A DNA stretch of 64,000 nucleotides from Thalassoglobus neptunius. GTDB lineage: Bacteria; Planctomycetota; Planctomycetia; Planctomycetales; Planctomycetaceae. Position 1 is the first letter of the stretch, and every line of letters starts with the position of its first letter. The stretch spans positions 1-64,000 of the forward strand of contig NZ_SIHI01000017.1 of assembly GCF_007859735.1 (NCBI RefSeq), in the 5' to 3' direction. The translations under genes were made by a program, and so were the position numbers. Under the pieces are notes generated by a model. The model was not told the origin of the DNA and did no database searches. It saw only the letters and a program-made list of their open reading frames with translations. Shown piece after piece: positions 17,982-26,858 of the stretch.

Positions 17982-18878
17982 ATGCCCCACCCTCCGGTCG
18001 TCTCGACGTCCATTCCTGAAGTTCCGGTTCAACGCGGAAAAGTCCGGGACATCTACGATTTCGGAGATCGCCTGCTCCTCATCGCCACAGACCGGATCAG
18101 CGCATTCGACTGGATCCTTCCGACAGCCATCGCCGACAAAGGACGGGTTCTAACGCAAATCAGCGCATTCTGGTTCTCTCAGATCACGCTCCCTCACCAC
18201 CTCCTCTCTCTCGACCCGGGCGAATTACCGATTCCGGACGGAGTGAATCTTGAAGAACTCGAAGGCCGCTCCATGGTCGTTCGAAAAACCAAAGTCATTC
18301 CGGTCGAATGTGTCGTCCGGGGATATCTGGAAGGCTCAGGCTGGAAGGAATACCAGAAGTCACAAACCGTCTGCGGAGAGCCACTCCCACCGGGATTGCT
18401 TCAGGGAAGCCAGCTACCGGAACCAATTTTCACGCCAGCCACAAAGGCAGAACAAGGGCACGACGAAAACATTTCATTCCAACAGATGTGCAATCTGCTC
18501 GGCACCAACCTCGCCGAAGACTTGAGAAAGAAAAGCCTCGAGATCTATCGCACAGCTGTGAATCGAGCCGAACAATGTGGACTCATCATCGCTGACACCA
18601 AATTCGAATTCGGACTCATCGGCAGCGAAGTCATTCTCATTGACGAAGTTCTCACACCGGACAGTTCACGCTTCTGGGCGAAAGACACCTACGAACCGGG
18701 ACACGCGCAGCTTTCGTTCGACAAGCAGTTCGTCCGCGAATGGCTGGAATCGACCGACTGGGACAAGAACAGCCCTCCGCCTGAACTCCCACGTGAGATC
18801 GTCACCCAAACGCGAAGCAAATATATCGACGCCTACGAGCAATTGACCGGGCAAAGCTTCGCATGGAAAGAGGCTTAA
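17982..18878 (+). CDS. purC: SAICAR synthase PurC
   Basis: ATP-dependent ligase joining aspartate to CAIR in purine synthesis. Recognised by the N-terminal RGKVRDIYDFGDRLLLIATD glycine-rich strand, SAFDWILP, the VECVVRGYLEGSGWKEY signature, KAEQGHDENIS, and IIADTKFEFG followed by LIDEVLTPDSSRFW. Length 298 corresponds to the longer, eukaryote-like and many-bacterial form. Monocistronic here; no other pur genes nearby. Confidence 0.96.
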   Translation: MPHPPVVSTSIPEVPVQRGKVRDIYDFGDRLLLIATDRISAFDWILPTAIADKGRVLTQISAFWFSQITLPHHLLSLDPGELPIPDGVNLEELEGRSMVVRKTKVIPVECVVRGYLEGSGWKEYQKSQTVCGEPLPPGLLQGSQLPEPIFTPATKAEQGHDENISFQQMCNLLGTNLAEDLRKKSLEIYRTAVNRAEQCGLIIADTKFEFGLIGSEVILIDEVLTPDSSRFWAKDTYEPGHAQLSFDKQFVREWLESTDWDKNSPPPELPREIVTQTRSKYIDAYEQLTGQSFAWKEA

Positions 18879-19003
18879 AGCCTCAGCGCTGGATCGCTAA
18901 TAGCCCCGCTTCCGTGGTTTTACTGGTCCGATGGTCTGTGCTTTGCGTATGATAAAGAGACTTCCGATTCAGCATCCTCTCACTGTCTGTTGTACTCTTG
19001 AAT

Positions 19004-20005
19004 ATGAATCGCCGACTCATCCCATCGACTTTCGTCTTCCTCATCTTCATTGCTCATACTGCCATTGGACAGGACGAGCAGCGATGGCCGGTCGCGATTG
19101 ACCGCGTCCCTGACGCATTCACGAAGCCTGCTCCAACGTCAGTCGGGGACCTGCGTCAGATGCAGGACCACCTGTCGACACTTGTTCCATTGCTCAAGGA
19201 GTGCACGGTCAATCTCAGCGTGGGAGGAGCCCAGGGCAGCGGGGTCATCGTCGATCCCAAAGGACTCATTCTCTCCGCAGCCCATGTGACCGGTCCTCCC
19301 GGACGGCCCGTTTCGATCGTCACCAACGACGGAAAGACTTATCGCGGAAAGACGCTCGGGCGCAATGTGATCCTCGACGCTTCAATGGTGCAAATCACCT
19401 CAACGCGAGATGACTGGCCTTATTGCGAGCTTGCCGAACAAGCTGCAAGCCCGGGTGACTGGTGCCTCGTCCTCGCTCATCCCGGCGGCTATCAAGTGGC
19501 TCGCGGACAGGTCCTTCGACTGGGGCGGGTGATCCTTCAAAACCGCTGGTTGATCCAATCAGACTGCGAACTGGTCGGCGGCGACTCGGGCGGACCACTC
19601 TTCGGAATCGACGGAAAACTGATTGGCATCAACACTCGAATTGGCGAAAGCACCGACCTGAACTTCCATGTTCCCGCCAGCGCCTACGCAGACGGCTGGG
19701 AACGTTTCGTCGCGGGCGAAGACTTCCGAACCCATAGCGGCGCATATCTTGGAATTGTCGGAAAAGTGAACCCATCCGGAACGGGGCTGATGATCACTGA
19801 TGTCCTCGCTGGAGAACCTGCCGACCGGGCCGGTGTCGAACAGGGCGATATTCTACTCACCTTCGAAAATCGACGCATCCGATCTTTCGAGCAGTTGAGA
19901 GATCTCATCGGAGAAGAACCACCGGGAAAATCTGTCTCGCTGGAACTGCTCAGAGACGAAGAGATTATTAACGTGAAAGCTCGCCTCGGAATGAGGTGGG
20001 ACTAA
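19004..20005 (+). CDS. Secreted trypsin-like serine protease with PDZ domain
   Basis: HtrA/DegP-related exported protease, 333 residues. Signal peptide to about residue 22 (LIPSTFVFLIFIAHTAIG), a chymotrypsin-fold domain with the complete triad His94 (SAAHVTG), Asp125 (VILDASMV) and Ser195 (GGDSGGPLFG), and a single PDZ domain from about 238 to 330 (YLGIVGKV ... ADRAGVEQGDILLTFENR). One PDZ instead of two resembles DegS, but the protein lacks a membrane anchor beyond the signal. ATG 19004 is preferred to a TTG six bases earlier. Likely a periplasmic quality-control enzyme. Confidence 0.9.
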   Translation: MNRRLIPSTFVFLIFIAHTAIGQDEQRWPVAIDRVPDAFTKPAPTSVGDLRQMQDHLSTLVPLLKECTVNLSVGGAQGSGVIVDPKGLILSAAHVTGPPGRPVSIVTNDGKTYRGKTLGRNVILDASMVQITSTRDDWPYCELAEQAASPGDWCLVLAHPGGYQVARGQVLRLGRVILQNRWLIQSDCELVGGDSGGPLFGIDGKLIGINTRIGESTDLNFHVPASAYADGWERFVAGEDFRTHSGAYLGIVGKVNPSGTGLMITDVLAGEPADRAGVEQGDILLTFENRRIRSFEQLRDLIGEEPPGKSVSLELLRDEEIINVKARLGMRWD

Positions 20006-20064
20006 ACCAATTCTCACGCGCATCTGAATCGCGGCTCAGCGAGAAGCGCATCTTCGCAGAAGAT

Positions 20065-21243
20065 TCAATCCTTGAGCCAGCCCTTCTTCCAGAAGTAGAT
20101 CAACAGGGCGATGCCAATTGCGGCCATCAGCCCGAGTGCGTACGGATACCCATACGTCCACTCCAATTCCGGCATATTCCAAGCCGACACCTTGTTGTCA
20201 AAATTCATTCCATAAACGCCAGCGACGAAGCTCATCGGCATGAAGATCGTCGCGAAGATGGTCAAAGTTTTCATCACCTCATTCGCTTTGACGTCGGACA
20301 TCGCCAGAGACAAGTCACGCAGATTCGCACATTGATCGCGGAACACTTCGACCACTTCGATCAGCTGCACCGTGTGGTCATGACAGTCGCGCATGTACGT
20401 TCGCGTTCCACTCGAAATCAATGGATGCTCATGAGTCATCATTGATTGCAGAGCTTCACGGAGTTGCCACACGTTCTTTCGAATCCACATCAACTCTCGA
20501 CGCAGATCGTAGACTTCTGCAATTTCGTCCTGCAGATTGAGGATCTTTTCTTCGATGTCCTCAAGCCTGGCCCCGATCGCCTCCAGCCTCGGAAAATAAC
20601 CATCGATGATGGCATCGATCATCGTGTAAAACAGATAGTCCGCCTGCTGACCTCGAATGCGCGTATGCTGTCGAATTCGCTCCCGAATCGGCTCGAAACA
20701 ATCCCCGTCGAGTTCCTGAAAAGAGATCACAAACCCTGAACCGAGAAAAAGGCTGACCTGTTCACTTTCGATCGTATCAGTCGATTTCAGCATCCGTGCC
20801 ACGAAGAAAATGTGGTCTTCGTAATCGTCATACTTCGAACGCTGATGGGTATGAACGACATCTTCAAGCGCCAACGAATGCAGGCCAAACTTCTGACCAA
20901 TCTGACCGACAGCATCTCCATTGCCAACCCCCACCACGTCGAGCCAAAGCACTGCCTCTTCAGCGGAGTGATCTTGAAGCTGAGTATGAAGCTTGGGATG
21001 CATTTCAATCCGTTGATCTTCGAGATGTTCTTTCGAAAACCGAATTTGCCGCAACTTCACATCCAGATTCTTCGTGTCCGACCGAACTGTTCCCGGCGGA
21101 GATGCAATCGGAGTACGACGACGAAAGACCTGTCTCTTCGGTCGAACTTTCCGGACGAATTTTCGAATCACAATCGTTCCCCACGTTCTTGAAGGTCCGT
21201 CATTCTGCTTCCGTCTGAAATATCGTTTGGCCGCCATGAACAT
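20065..21243 (-). CDS. corA: Magnesium/cobalt transporter CorA
   Basis: Pentameric divalent-cation channel of the inner membrane. The N-terminal cytoplasmic domain (residues 1-300) includes the CorA-typical WLDVVGVGNGD and HALALEDVVHTHQR-like region (here LHSLALEDVVHTHQRS), a long stalk helix, and two C-terminal membrane helices separated by the diagnostic YGMNFDNK loop. 392 residues, slightly long because of a basic N-terminal extension (RRKQND ... VRPKRQVFRRRTP). The gene is divergent from the ABC importer and convergent with the protease gene. Confidence 0.95.
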   Translation of the reverse strand: MFMAAKRYFRRKQNDGPSRTWGTIVIRKFVRKVRPKRQVFRRRTPIASPPGTVRSDTKNLDVKLRQIRFSKEHLEDQRIEMHPKLHTQLQDHSAEEAVLWLDVVGVGNGDAVGQIGQKFGLHSLALEDVVHTHQRSKYDDYEDHIFFVARMLKSTDTIESEQVSLFLGSGFVISFQELDGDCFEPIRERIRQHTRIRGQQADYLFYTMIDAIIDGYFPRLEAIGARLEDIEEKILNLQDEIAEVYDLRRELMWIRKNVWQLREALQSMMTHEHPLISSGTRTYMRDCHDHTVQLIEVVEVFRDQCANLRDLSLAMSDVKANEVMKTLTIFATIFMPMSFVAGVYGMNFDNKVSAWNMPELEWTYGYPYALGLMAAIGIALLIYFWKKGWLKD

Positions 21244-21320
21244 CGCAAGGCTAATTTTCGGCGCCGCTCACACGATCGCTTCGACATCAACGTTTGCCAA
21301 TCCTCTCCGAGGACTCCTCG

Positions 21321-21349
21321 TTGACTTGCGCAACTGCAGTACCTATCTT
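21321..21349 (+). promoter_or_regulatory. Candidate sigma-70 promoter before the ABC importer
   Basis: TTGACT at 21321-21326 and TATCTT at 21344-21349 are separated by exactly 17 bp and point toward the substrate-binding lipoprotein gene. If used, the transcript would carry repeat copy C in its 5' leader. Confidence 0.5.
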
Positions 21350-21402
21350 CATTTCGCAACCAAAATCACTGATATGATCAATCCAGAAGCCTGTGCTTGA
21401 TG

Positions 21403-21504
21403 AGAGCTTGCTGCTCTTGCCTGTTCACTCGCTTGGACTGTTTGACATGATTTTTGTCCTGTTTGCTTGTGCAAATTCACGAAGACATTTTCGAAACGTG
21501 CTCT
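21403..21504 (+). repeat. Intergenic repeat element, copy C
   Basis: Starts with the AGAGC-TTGCT-GCTCT hairpin, then CCTGTTCACTCGCTTGGACT, GTTTGACATGA, and CTGTTTGCTTGTGC, and ends at GTGCTCT eleven bases before the ATG of the ABC lipoprotein gene. Copy B at 56095-56196 matches it through the whole length, copy A at 4965-5036 over the first 70 bases. In all three the element faces the next gene in the same direction. Confidence 0.72.
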
Positions 21505-21515
21505 AGGAACAACTC

Positions 21516-22619
21516 ATGCGCCAGCCCGTTCAACCACTTGCAAAACTCCTGAGCCTCTTTCTGCTCTGCGGTTTCATTTCGGGATGCCCCAGCGAAACGC
21601 CACAAGCTGGCCCGGGCGTTGCCAATGGTACCAAACGAATCGTCCTGCTGACCAACGGCCCCGATCCCTTCTGGGACACCTGCGAAGCGGGCGCCGTCGC
21701 TGCGGCTGAAGAACTTGGACTCGCAGACAAAGGCTACACGCTCTCCTACGAACGTGGAGATTTCACCGACAAGGGGCAACTCGACAAACTGAAACAGTAC
21801 AACCTGCAATCGGACATCGCTGCCGTCGGAATTTCGGTTTACAACCCGGAAAGCGCGGCAATCGCCCGTGAAATGAAGAAGCTCCGGGACAAAGGAGTCA
21901 AAGTCATCACCTTTGACGGAGACATCGATCGGGAGCAGTTCCGAGACGCTCGCTTCGCTTACCTGGGCACAGACAATCTTGTCGGAGGACGCGAACTGGG
22001 ACGAGCTGCGAAAGCAATCGCTCCCGAAAACGCCAAGTATTCGTTCTTCGTCGGAAGCACGAGCGCTGCGAACGCCGTCGCCCGCATGGATGGCTTCGTG
22101 GAAGGTATGGAAGGGACCGGAACAGAAATTGAACGACTGGCCGATGGCGCAGACAAAATCAAAAACCGGAACAACGTCGAAGGAGCTCTCGATCGGAACT
22201 CCGACTTGAACATGCTGGTGGGAATCTGGGCCTACAACACTCCGATCATCGTTCAGGTGGTCAAAGACAAAAAGATCCGGGAGTCGACCCGCGTCCTCTG
22301 CTTCGACGCTGCCGAAGCCAGCATCAAAGAAATGGGCGACGGAAACGTTGACGTCATGGTGGTGCAAAACCCATATCAAATTGGTGCCGAAAGCGTGGAA
22401 CTCCTGCTGGCTCTCACAGAAGACGATCAGGAAACCGTTGACAAGTTTTATCCCAACTACAGCCAGGAAGGTGAAGGAGATCTTCATCGAACCGATCTCC
22501 GAGTTGTTGTTCCCGACGGAAGTCCGATCACCAAAGACCTGCTTGAACCGGAAACCGTCTTCATGACGTATGACGAGTTCAAAGCCTGGCTGGCTGAGCG
22601 GTCTCTTGTCAGTTCGTAA
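21516..22619 (+). CDS. ABC importer sugar-binding lipoprotein (RbsB/XylF-like)
   Basis: Periplasmic-binding-protein type I fold lipoprotein that should deliver a sugar to the permease encoded next. The lipobox is ISGC at about residue 24, preceded by a hydrophobic signal (LAKLLSLFLLCGF). The mature domain has RIVLLTNGPDPFWDTCEAGA, the family's first strand-loop, VITFDGDID, and FYLGTDN-like AYLGTDNLVGGRELG. 367 residues is normal. The substrate cannot be read from sequence. An 81 bp gap separates it from the permease, and copy C of the repeat element lies directly upstream. Confidence 0.9.
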   Translation: MRQPVQPLAKLLSLFLLCGFISGCPSETPQAGPGVANGTKRIVLLTNGPDPFWDTCEAGAVAAAEELGLADKGYTLSYERGDFTDKGQLDKLKQYNLQSDIAAVGISVYNPESAAIAREMKKLRDKGVKVITFDGDIDREQFRDARFAYLGTDNLVGGRELGRAAKAIAPENAKYSFFVGSTSAANAVARMDGFVEGMEGTGTEIERLADGADKIKNRNNVEGALDRNSDLNMLVGIWAYNTPIIVQVVKDKKIRESTRVLCFDAAEASIKEMGDGNVDVMVVQNPYQIGAESVELLLALTEDDQETVDKFYPNYSQEGEGDLHRTDLRVVVPDGSPITKDLLEPETVFMTYDEFKAWLAERSLVSS

Positions 22620-22700
22620 ACAACTGTTTGACCCCGCACCTGGCCCAAAACACCTGCAGAGCGCTGATCGAATCAAACTCCTGGAAAGCAACCCACACTG

Positions 22701-23897
22701 ATGGAACTGTTAAAGAAACACCGAAACGAATTCGGTCTCGTTCTCGCCATCGCTGTCGTGACGCTTGTGACGACGTGGCTCAGTCCATCTTATCAGCAGC
22801 AACCGGTCGATAACGCTCAGTCGATCATGCGTCATGCAGCCATGCTTGGCGTCTTTGCATTCGGCGCAGCGATCGTGATCATTGCTGGCGGAATCGATCT
22901 TTCCAGTGGGTCGGTCATTGCGTTCAGTGGCACTCTCTTCTTTGGCCTGATTGTTCTGCTTGTCCCCAAAACCGACCGCGGACAGCCCATGACGGGCGAT
23001 GTCGCTACGTGGATTCTTGTCGTTTCCGGACTCGCGACACTCTTCTGCGCTGTCCTGATCGGTACGTTTCACGCCTGGTTGATCAATATCATTGAACTTC
23101 CGCCCTTCGTTGCAACACTCGCTTCACTTGTCGGGCTTCGAAGCCTCGCACGTCTCCTGTCCGCGCGAATGACCGGCAGCGAGCAAATCACCGTGAATGA
23201 CGAACGGCTCCAGTCAATCGGGTCAGAAGCCTGGTGGATTCCGGTGGCATTGTGGATTGTTCTGGCGATCGCCTTCTGGATCTTGATGAACCGAACGATC
23301 ATCGGTCGTCATCTATACGCCATGGGCGGAAACGAAACTGCCGCGAAGCTCTCGGGAATTCAAACAGACCGCCTGAAGTGGCTGGCCTACTGCATCGGGA
23401 GTGTCACAGCCGCGATTTCCGGAATCCTGTACGCGGCCTACGTCGGTTCGGTGAGTGCTGCCAATGCGGGACTCGGCTATGAACTCAACGCAATCGCCTC
23501 AGCTGTTGTCGGGGGATGCAGCCTCGCTGGGGGCATTGGAACGATTCCGGGAGTGATGCTCGGTGCCTTGTTCCTCCGCCTTGTCATTGACTCTGTGCAA
23601 AAGCTGGCAGTGACGAATTCCGACCGAATCGAAGGCCTGGTCGTCGGTGTCCTCGTTGTTCTGGCTGTGGCGGTCAACACCCTTCGTTTTGAAGGAGGCC
23701 GCTCGAAGCAATTCTTCCCCGGCTGGTTGGGCTTAATGAATGTCGGAATCCTGTCGTTAATTGCTGGTGTGCTCTACGCCGTGACAGCCACAGAGCACGC
23801 GATCTCACGCGGTTTCACTGTCGGGCTGGGAATTCTTTTCGTACTGGCGATCCGAGCTGTCTACGAGCGAGCCTCGAACCGTCCACGCACTCGATGA
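22701..23897 (+). CDS. ABC sugar importer permease (RbsC/XylH-like)
   Basis: Inner-membrane permease of the branched-chain/ribose type with about ten hydrophobic segments. The conserved GGIDLSSGSVIAFSG loop and the coupling-helix region MGGNETAAKLSGIQTDRLKW are clear, and the later AVVGGCSLAGGIGTIPGVMLG segment is typical of RbsC. 398 residues with an extended C-terminal half (two extra helices after about 330). It pairs with the upstream lipoprotein. No ATPase gene (RbsA type) follows: the next gene encodes an unrelated secreted protein. Confidence 0.92.
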   Translation: MELLKKHRNEFGLVLAIAVVTLVTTWLSPSYQQQPVDNAQSIMRHAAMLGVFAFGAAIVIIAGGIDLSSGSVIAFSGTLFFGLIVLLVPKTDRGQPMTGDVATWILVVSGLATLFCAVLIGTFHAWLINIIELPPFVATLASLVGLRSLARLLSARMTGSEQITVNDERLQSIGSEAWWIPVALWIVLAIAFWILMNRTIIGRHLYAMGGNETAAKLSGIQTDRLKWLAYCIGSVTAAISGILYAAYVGSVSAANAGLGYELNAIASAVVGGCSLAGGIGTIPGVMLGALFLRLVIDSVQKLAVTNSDRIEGLVVGVLVVLAVAVNTLRFEGGRSKQFFPGWLGLMNVGILSLIAGVLYAVTATEHAISRGFTVGLGILFVLAIRAVYERASNRPRTR

Positions 23898-24227
23898 CGC
23901 AGAATCTGCCAGAGCAACCGGCCGACAATGCCGATGCCTGCCCTATCCTCCCAACTTTCGCTTGAACTCTTTGCAAAACCGTAGTCATTACGACTTCACG
24001 CGAGACACCAAAAAAATCCGCCTGACGACACTCTCGTCTCGCTTCGGAATTGGCCACCTCTCTCCACAAAATCGCAAAGCCTTTCCCGAAAGCCACTTAA
24101 GAAAACTCAACGAGAATCATTCAACTTTTGGTCCGGGGTCTGCAAAGAGAAGAGTCATCAACACTGGTCACAACAACGACCACCAACAAATGACTCACAA
24201 CCTTCTCTCAAGACGAAAGACTGACCG
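23898..24227. other. 330 bp intergenic, nothing recognised
   Basis: The gap between the permease and the PDZ-like secreted protein contains no supported gene, RNA or hairpin, and no ATPase remnant of the importer was visible in any frame. Confidence 0.5.
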
Positions 24228-24818
24228 ATGAAACTCTTCACCACCGCAGCTGCCACACTCCTGCTCGTCTCAACTCTGAATGTTCAAGCACAAGCTCAGG
24301 GAATTCAAACACAATCCGGTTTGCTCCTCGGTGTGTACGTTCAGGCGGTCAATCAGGGAATGTATGTGACAAGCACGATCCCAGGTTACTCGGCAGTCGG
24401 ACGACTGCATCCTGGTGACATCCTCATGCGTGCCACAGCTGACGGTCAGGTGATTTACAACCTTCGCTCACTCCGCGAACTCGAAATGGCCAAGTCGGCA
24501 ATCGGACCGAATCGTGAAGCAGCTATTGAGTTCTTCCGACCGGGATACGGTGTCCAGTATGCATGGGTCGAATTCACCCCTCTGATGGGCCCGGCAGCAG
24601 TCAGCTCTTCTGGCGTGAAGCAATACGGAGCACAATTCAAACTGGAATCAGAAAAACCGGGTGCTCGAAACATGTTCAAGAAGGGATCCAGCAATCCTCC
24701 CAAAGGCAAACCGGGCGGAAACCCATTCAACAACTTCAACCAGAAGCCAGGCAACCAAGGAGGCTTCGGCAACGGTGGCGGTGGAAGCAAAAACCCTGGA
24801 AGCCTGTTCGGTCGATGA
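24228..24818 (+). CDS. Secreted PDZ-like protein with Gly/Asn-rich tail
   Basis: Exported protein of 196 residues. Signal peptide about 1-24 (MKLFTTAAATLLLVSTLNVQ, cleavage near AQA-QG). Residues 30-120 resemble a PDZ domain: LLLGVYVQAVNQGMYVTSTI, then PGYSAVGRLHPGDILMRATADGQ, the GLxxGDxI-type turn. The last 50 residues are Gly/Asn/Pro/Lys-rich (GGNPFNNFNQKPGNQGGFGN) and probably disordered or surface-binding. No catalytic domain. Single-gene unit with a strong terminator. Confidence 0.78.
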   Translation: MKLFTTAAATLLLVSTLNVQAQAQGIQTQSGLLLGVYVQAVNQGMYVTSTIPGYSAVGRLHPGDILMRATADGQVIYNLRSLRELEMAKSAIGPNREAAIEFFRPGYGVQYAWVEFTPLMGPAAVSSSGVKQYGAQFKLESEKPGARNMFKKGSSNPPKGKPGGNPFNNFNQKPGNQGGFGNGGGGSKNPGSLFGR

Positions 24819-24850
24819 TCTTCAAGCACGCACACCAGTGACAAAATTCT

Positions 24851-24888
24851 AAACTCCGCAGGCGACTTGTTCCCTGCGGAGTTTTTTT
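24851..24888 (+). terminator. Intrinsic terminator of the PDZ-like gene
   Basis: Perfect 12-base stem (AAACTCCGCAGG / CCTGCGGAGTTT) with a ten-base loop, running into seven T residues on the plus strand, 32 bp after the stop codon. Confidence 0.93.
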
Positions 24889-24978
24889 GTTTGCGCTGTC
24901 GCACAATTTCAGCGAGTAAAGCTCGTCGCTGCGATCTTCAAGCTTGGAGCAGAAATGACGCGAAAGCGTGACAGAAAC

Positions 24979-25431
24979 CTAAGAGGCCGGAGAGATGGAA
25001 TCGTCTTCGTCGACGGCACTCTGCGATCGGAGCAATTCAGCAAATTGATGATCAGTCAGAAGCTTCTGAAACTCCACTCCGTAGATATGCAGATGATCAC
25101 TCTTGCGATCCATCGATGAGTGAACGAGGCGAGACTGAATCACATTGGGACCGGCTGCTTCCGACAGAAAGCGGATGAAGACCGTCTCGGTTGCAATGAC
25201 CCGATCCATCGCAATCATCGCCCCGCCTTTGGAGAGATTGAGAACTCGACCTCCCAGCGTCACCGATCGACACTCTCGCGTGTGTTCGTGCTTTAACAGC
25301 AGCGTCGCAATCAGACGAACTGGAACCCGATTCGACGAGCGTCGATTTTGCTTGATGCTGTCATTGCTACAAGCATCCACTTCGATCAACCGTTCAAGCC
25401 GCAATCTCTCTGTTCGCGACATCTTCATCAT
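24979..25431 (-). CDS. PilZ-domain-like protein
   Basis: 150 residues with both halves of the cyclic-di-GMP-binding PilZ signature: an RRSSNRVPVR arginine motif at about residues 29-38 and NLSKGGAMI at about 66-74 (the D/NxSxxG motif), with about 30 residues between them. The rest follows a six-stranded beta barrel pattern ending in GVEFQKLLTD. Likely a cytoplasmic c-di-GMP effector; its target is not evident from the neighbours. Confidence 0.78.
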   Translation of the reverse strand: MMKMSRTERLRLERLIEVDACSNDSIKQNRRSSNRVPVRLIATLLLKHEHTRECRSVTLGGRVLNLSKGGAMIAMDRVIATETVFIRFLSEAAGPNVIQSRLVHSSMDRKSDHLHIYGVEFQKLLTDHQFAELLRSQSAVDEDDSISPAS

Positions 25432-25789
25432 CGTGCTCTATCCTGCACAAGATCATGTTCCAATCAGCAATATTCGCTCGCGAGTGAACTTCTGATGAAG
25501 AATCACCAAAGGCATTCACGACCTGCGAGAAGCTGAGTTCCTGAGCCAATTATGCGACCGGCAATCCGCCAGGCGGAGAAATCTCTGGACCAAGAGGCTG
25601 GAAGTCGGCCATTTCTGACGATCACATCGGTCAGGGTCACAGAAACCACTCATGACATGATGTGAATTGGCGAATGTGCGGCATACTCCCACACCGAAGA
25701 CTCTCTCAAAGCATGAACGGCGTTCAGATCGCCTTAATGGAGCGAAGGCCCCGCGAAGATTGCGCAACTTCCTCGGGGGAAGATTGCGA
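25432..25789. other. 358 bp intergenic, nothing recognised
   Basis: Between the PilZ-like gene start and the beta-RFAP synthase stop. Short open frames on both strands have arginine- and serine-rich, non-protein-like products. No hairpin with a U-tract seen. Confidence 0.45.
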
Positions 25790-26779
25790 TTACCCCAACG
25801 ACAGTCGCCGGCCTGCATTGAACGCGGAGGTTCGGACGACTTTCCAGTCTTTCTTCACGAAGTCTGCATCGAGTGACTCAATCAGCCGCTGAGCCGACTG
25901 GTCGTCCTCGACAAACACAGCGACAGTCGGGCCCCATGAAGATTGAACCAGACAGACCGGATCAGTCAATTGCGCGACCCGCTCGGCGAGATTTTCCATC
26001 TCCGGATGGGAATAACGTCCTCCCTGAACTTCCTGAAAGAACTCTCCCACCAAATCTCCGTACCGTTGCAGTGCGATGCAAAACTCAGAGAAAACCCGCG
26101 ATTGAATTCCCGGAAGAATCCCGGTCAACACCAACCGACACAATTCTCCTGTCGTCGCCTGTGACATTGGCGATAACTCCGCGAAGGCCTCCGCTTCCCC
26201 TTCTCCAGAAAGTCCTGAAGACTGAGGGGGAGTCACGAGAATCACGGGCCAGTCATCGGGGAACTCGATGCGGCATGCAAGATCCCCCATCGTTGCACCG
26301 GAAGCATGACCAGCATCGACGAGAAAGCCACCTGTCTGATAACCATGAAGTCCAACCGTAGACCGCCCTCCGCGCCCGCCCAACGAGGCCAATTCACGAA
26401 GGCTCAAGTCATTGACACCGTGCAGTGATGCCAATCCTTCGGCGACGGCCATCGACAGTTGAGTTCCGGACCCGAGTCCCTGATGCGAGGGAATTTCCGA
26501 GACAACGTCGAGATCAATCGGCCGATCCCAGTCCGGGCGAGCTTTCCGAATCGCGTTCGCAATCGCATACGCTCGGCTGGACCTATCTGATATAGAGAAA
26601 GACTCTTCGGAGCGGTTGGATTCGTTCCGGTCAGCGTCCGCAGAAAACCTGAGTGACACTCCCGGTTCGCGGATCATGAGTCCGATTCCGCCGAAGTGCC
26701 GACCGATTTCAGGACGGTACGAAAGGGGACCAAAATGCAATCGCGCACCGGTTTCAATCATCAAATTGAGCGATTGCAT
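25790..26779 (-). CDS. Beta-ribofuranosylaminobenzene 5'-phosphate synthase-like GHMP protein
   Basis: GHMP-superfamily protein matching beta-RFAP synthase, the first committed enzyme of methanopterin synthesis (joins p-hydroxybenzoate or p-aminobenzoate to PRPP with decarboxylation). Seen: an N-terminal GARLHFGPLSY strand, SEIPSHQGLGSGTQLSMAVA (the GHMP glycine/serine loop, about 95-114), and GGRGGRSTVGLHGYQTGGF (about 132-150), which is characteristic of this family rather than of sugar kinases. 329 residues. Planctomycetes are known to carry tetrahydromethanopterin-linked C1 genes. It follows thrS by 79 bp on the same strand. Confidence 0.82.
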   Translation of the reverse strand: MQSLNLMIETGARLHFGPLSYRPEIGRHFGGIGLMIREPGVSLRFSADADRNESNRSEESFSISDRSSRAYAIANAIRKARPDWDRPIDLDVVSEIPSHQGLGSGTQLSMAVAEGLASLHGVNDLSLRELASLGGRGGRSTVGLHGYQTGGFLVDAGHASGATMGDLACRIEFPDDWPVILVTPPQSSGLSGEGEAEAFAELSPMSQATTGELCRLVLTGILPGIQSRVFSEFCIALQRYGDLVGEFFQEVQGGRYSHPEMENLAERVAQLTDPVCLVQSSWGPTVAVFVEDDQSAQRLIESLDADFVKKDWKVVRTSAFNAGRRLSLG

Positions 26780-26858
26780 TTCGATGTCCCAGGCACCTGC
26801 TGTTCAGATGCGTTCGCCGACAAATCTACTTTCCCGCTGAGAAGTTTGAACTGAAGAA

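Noticed and set aside
21477-22691. Long minus-strand open frame opposite the ABC lipoprotein
   Set aside because: Entirely antisense to a clear binding-protein gene; product rich in Phe/Ser/Val runs without domain sense.
25516-25818. Minus-strand frame of 100 codons beside the beta-RFAP gene
   Set aside because: Arg/Ser/Cys-rich product, overlaps the end of a real gene, no ribosome site.
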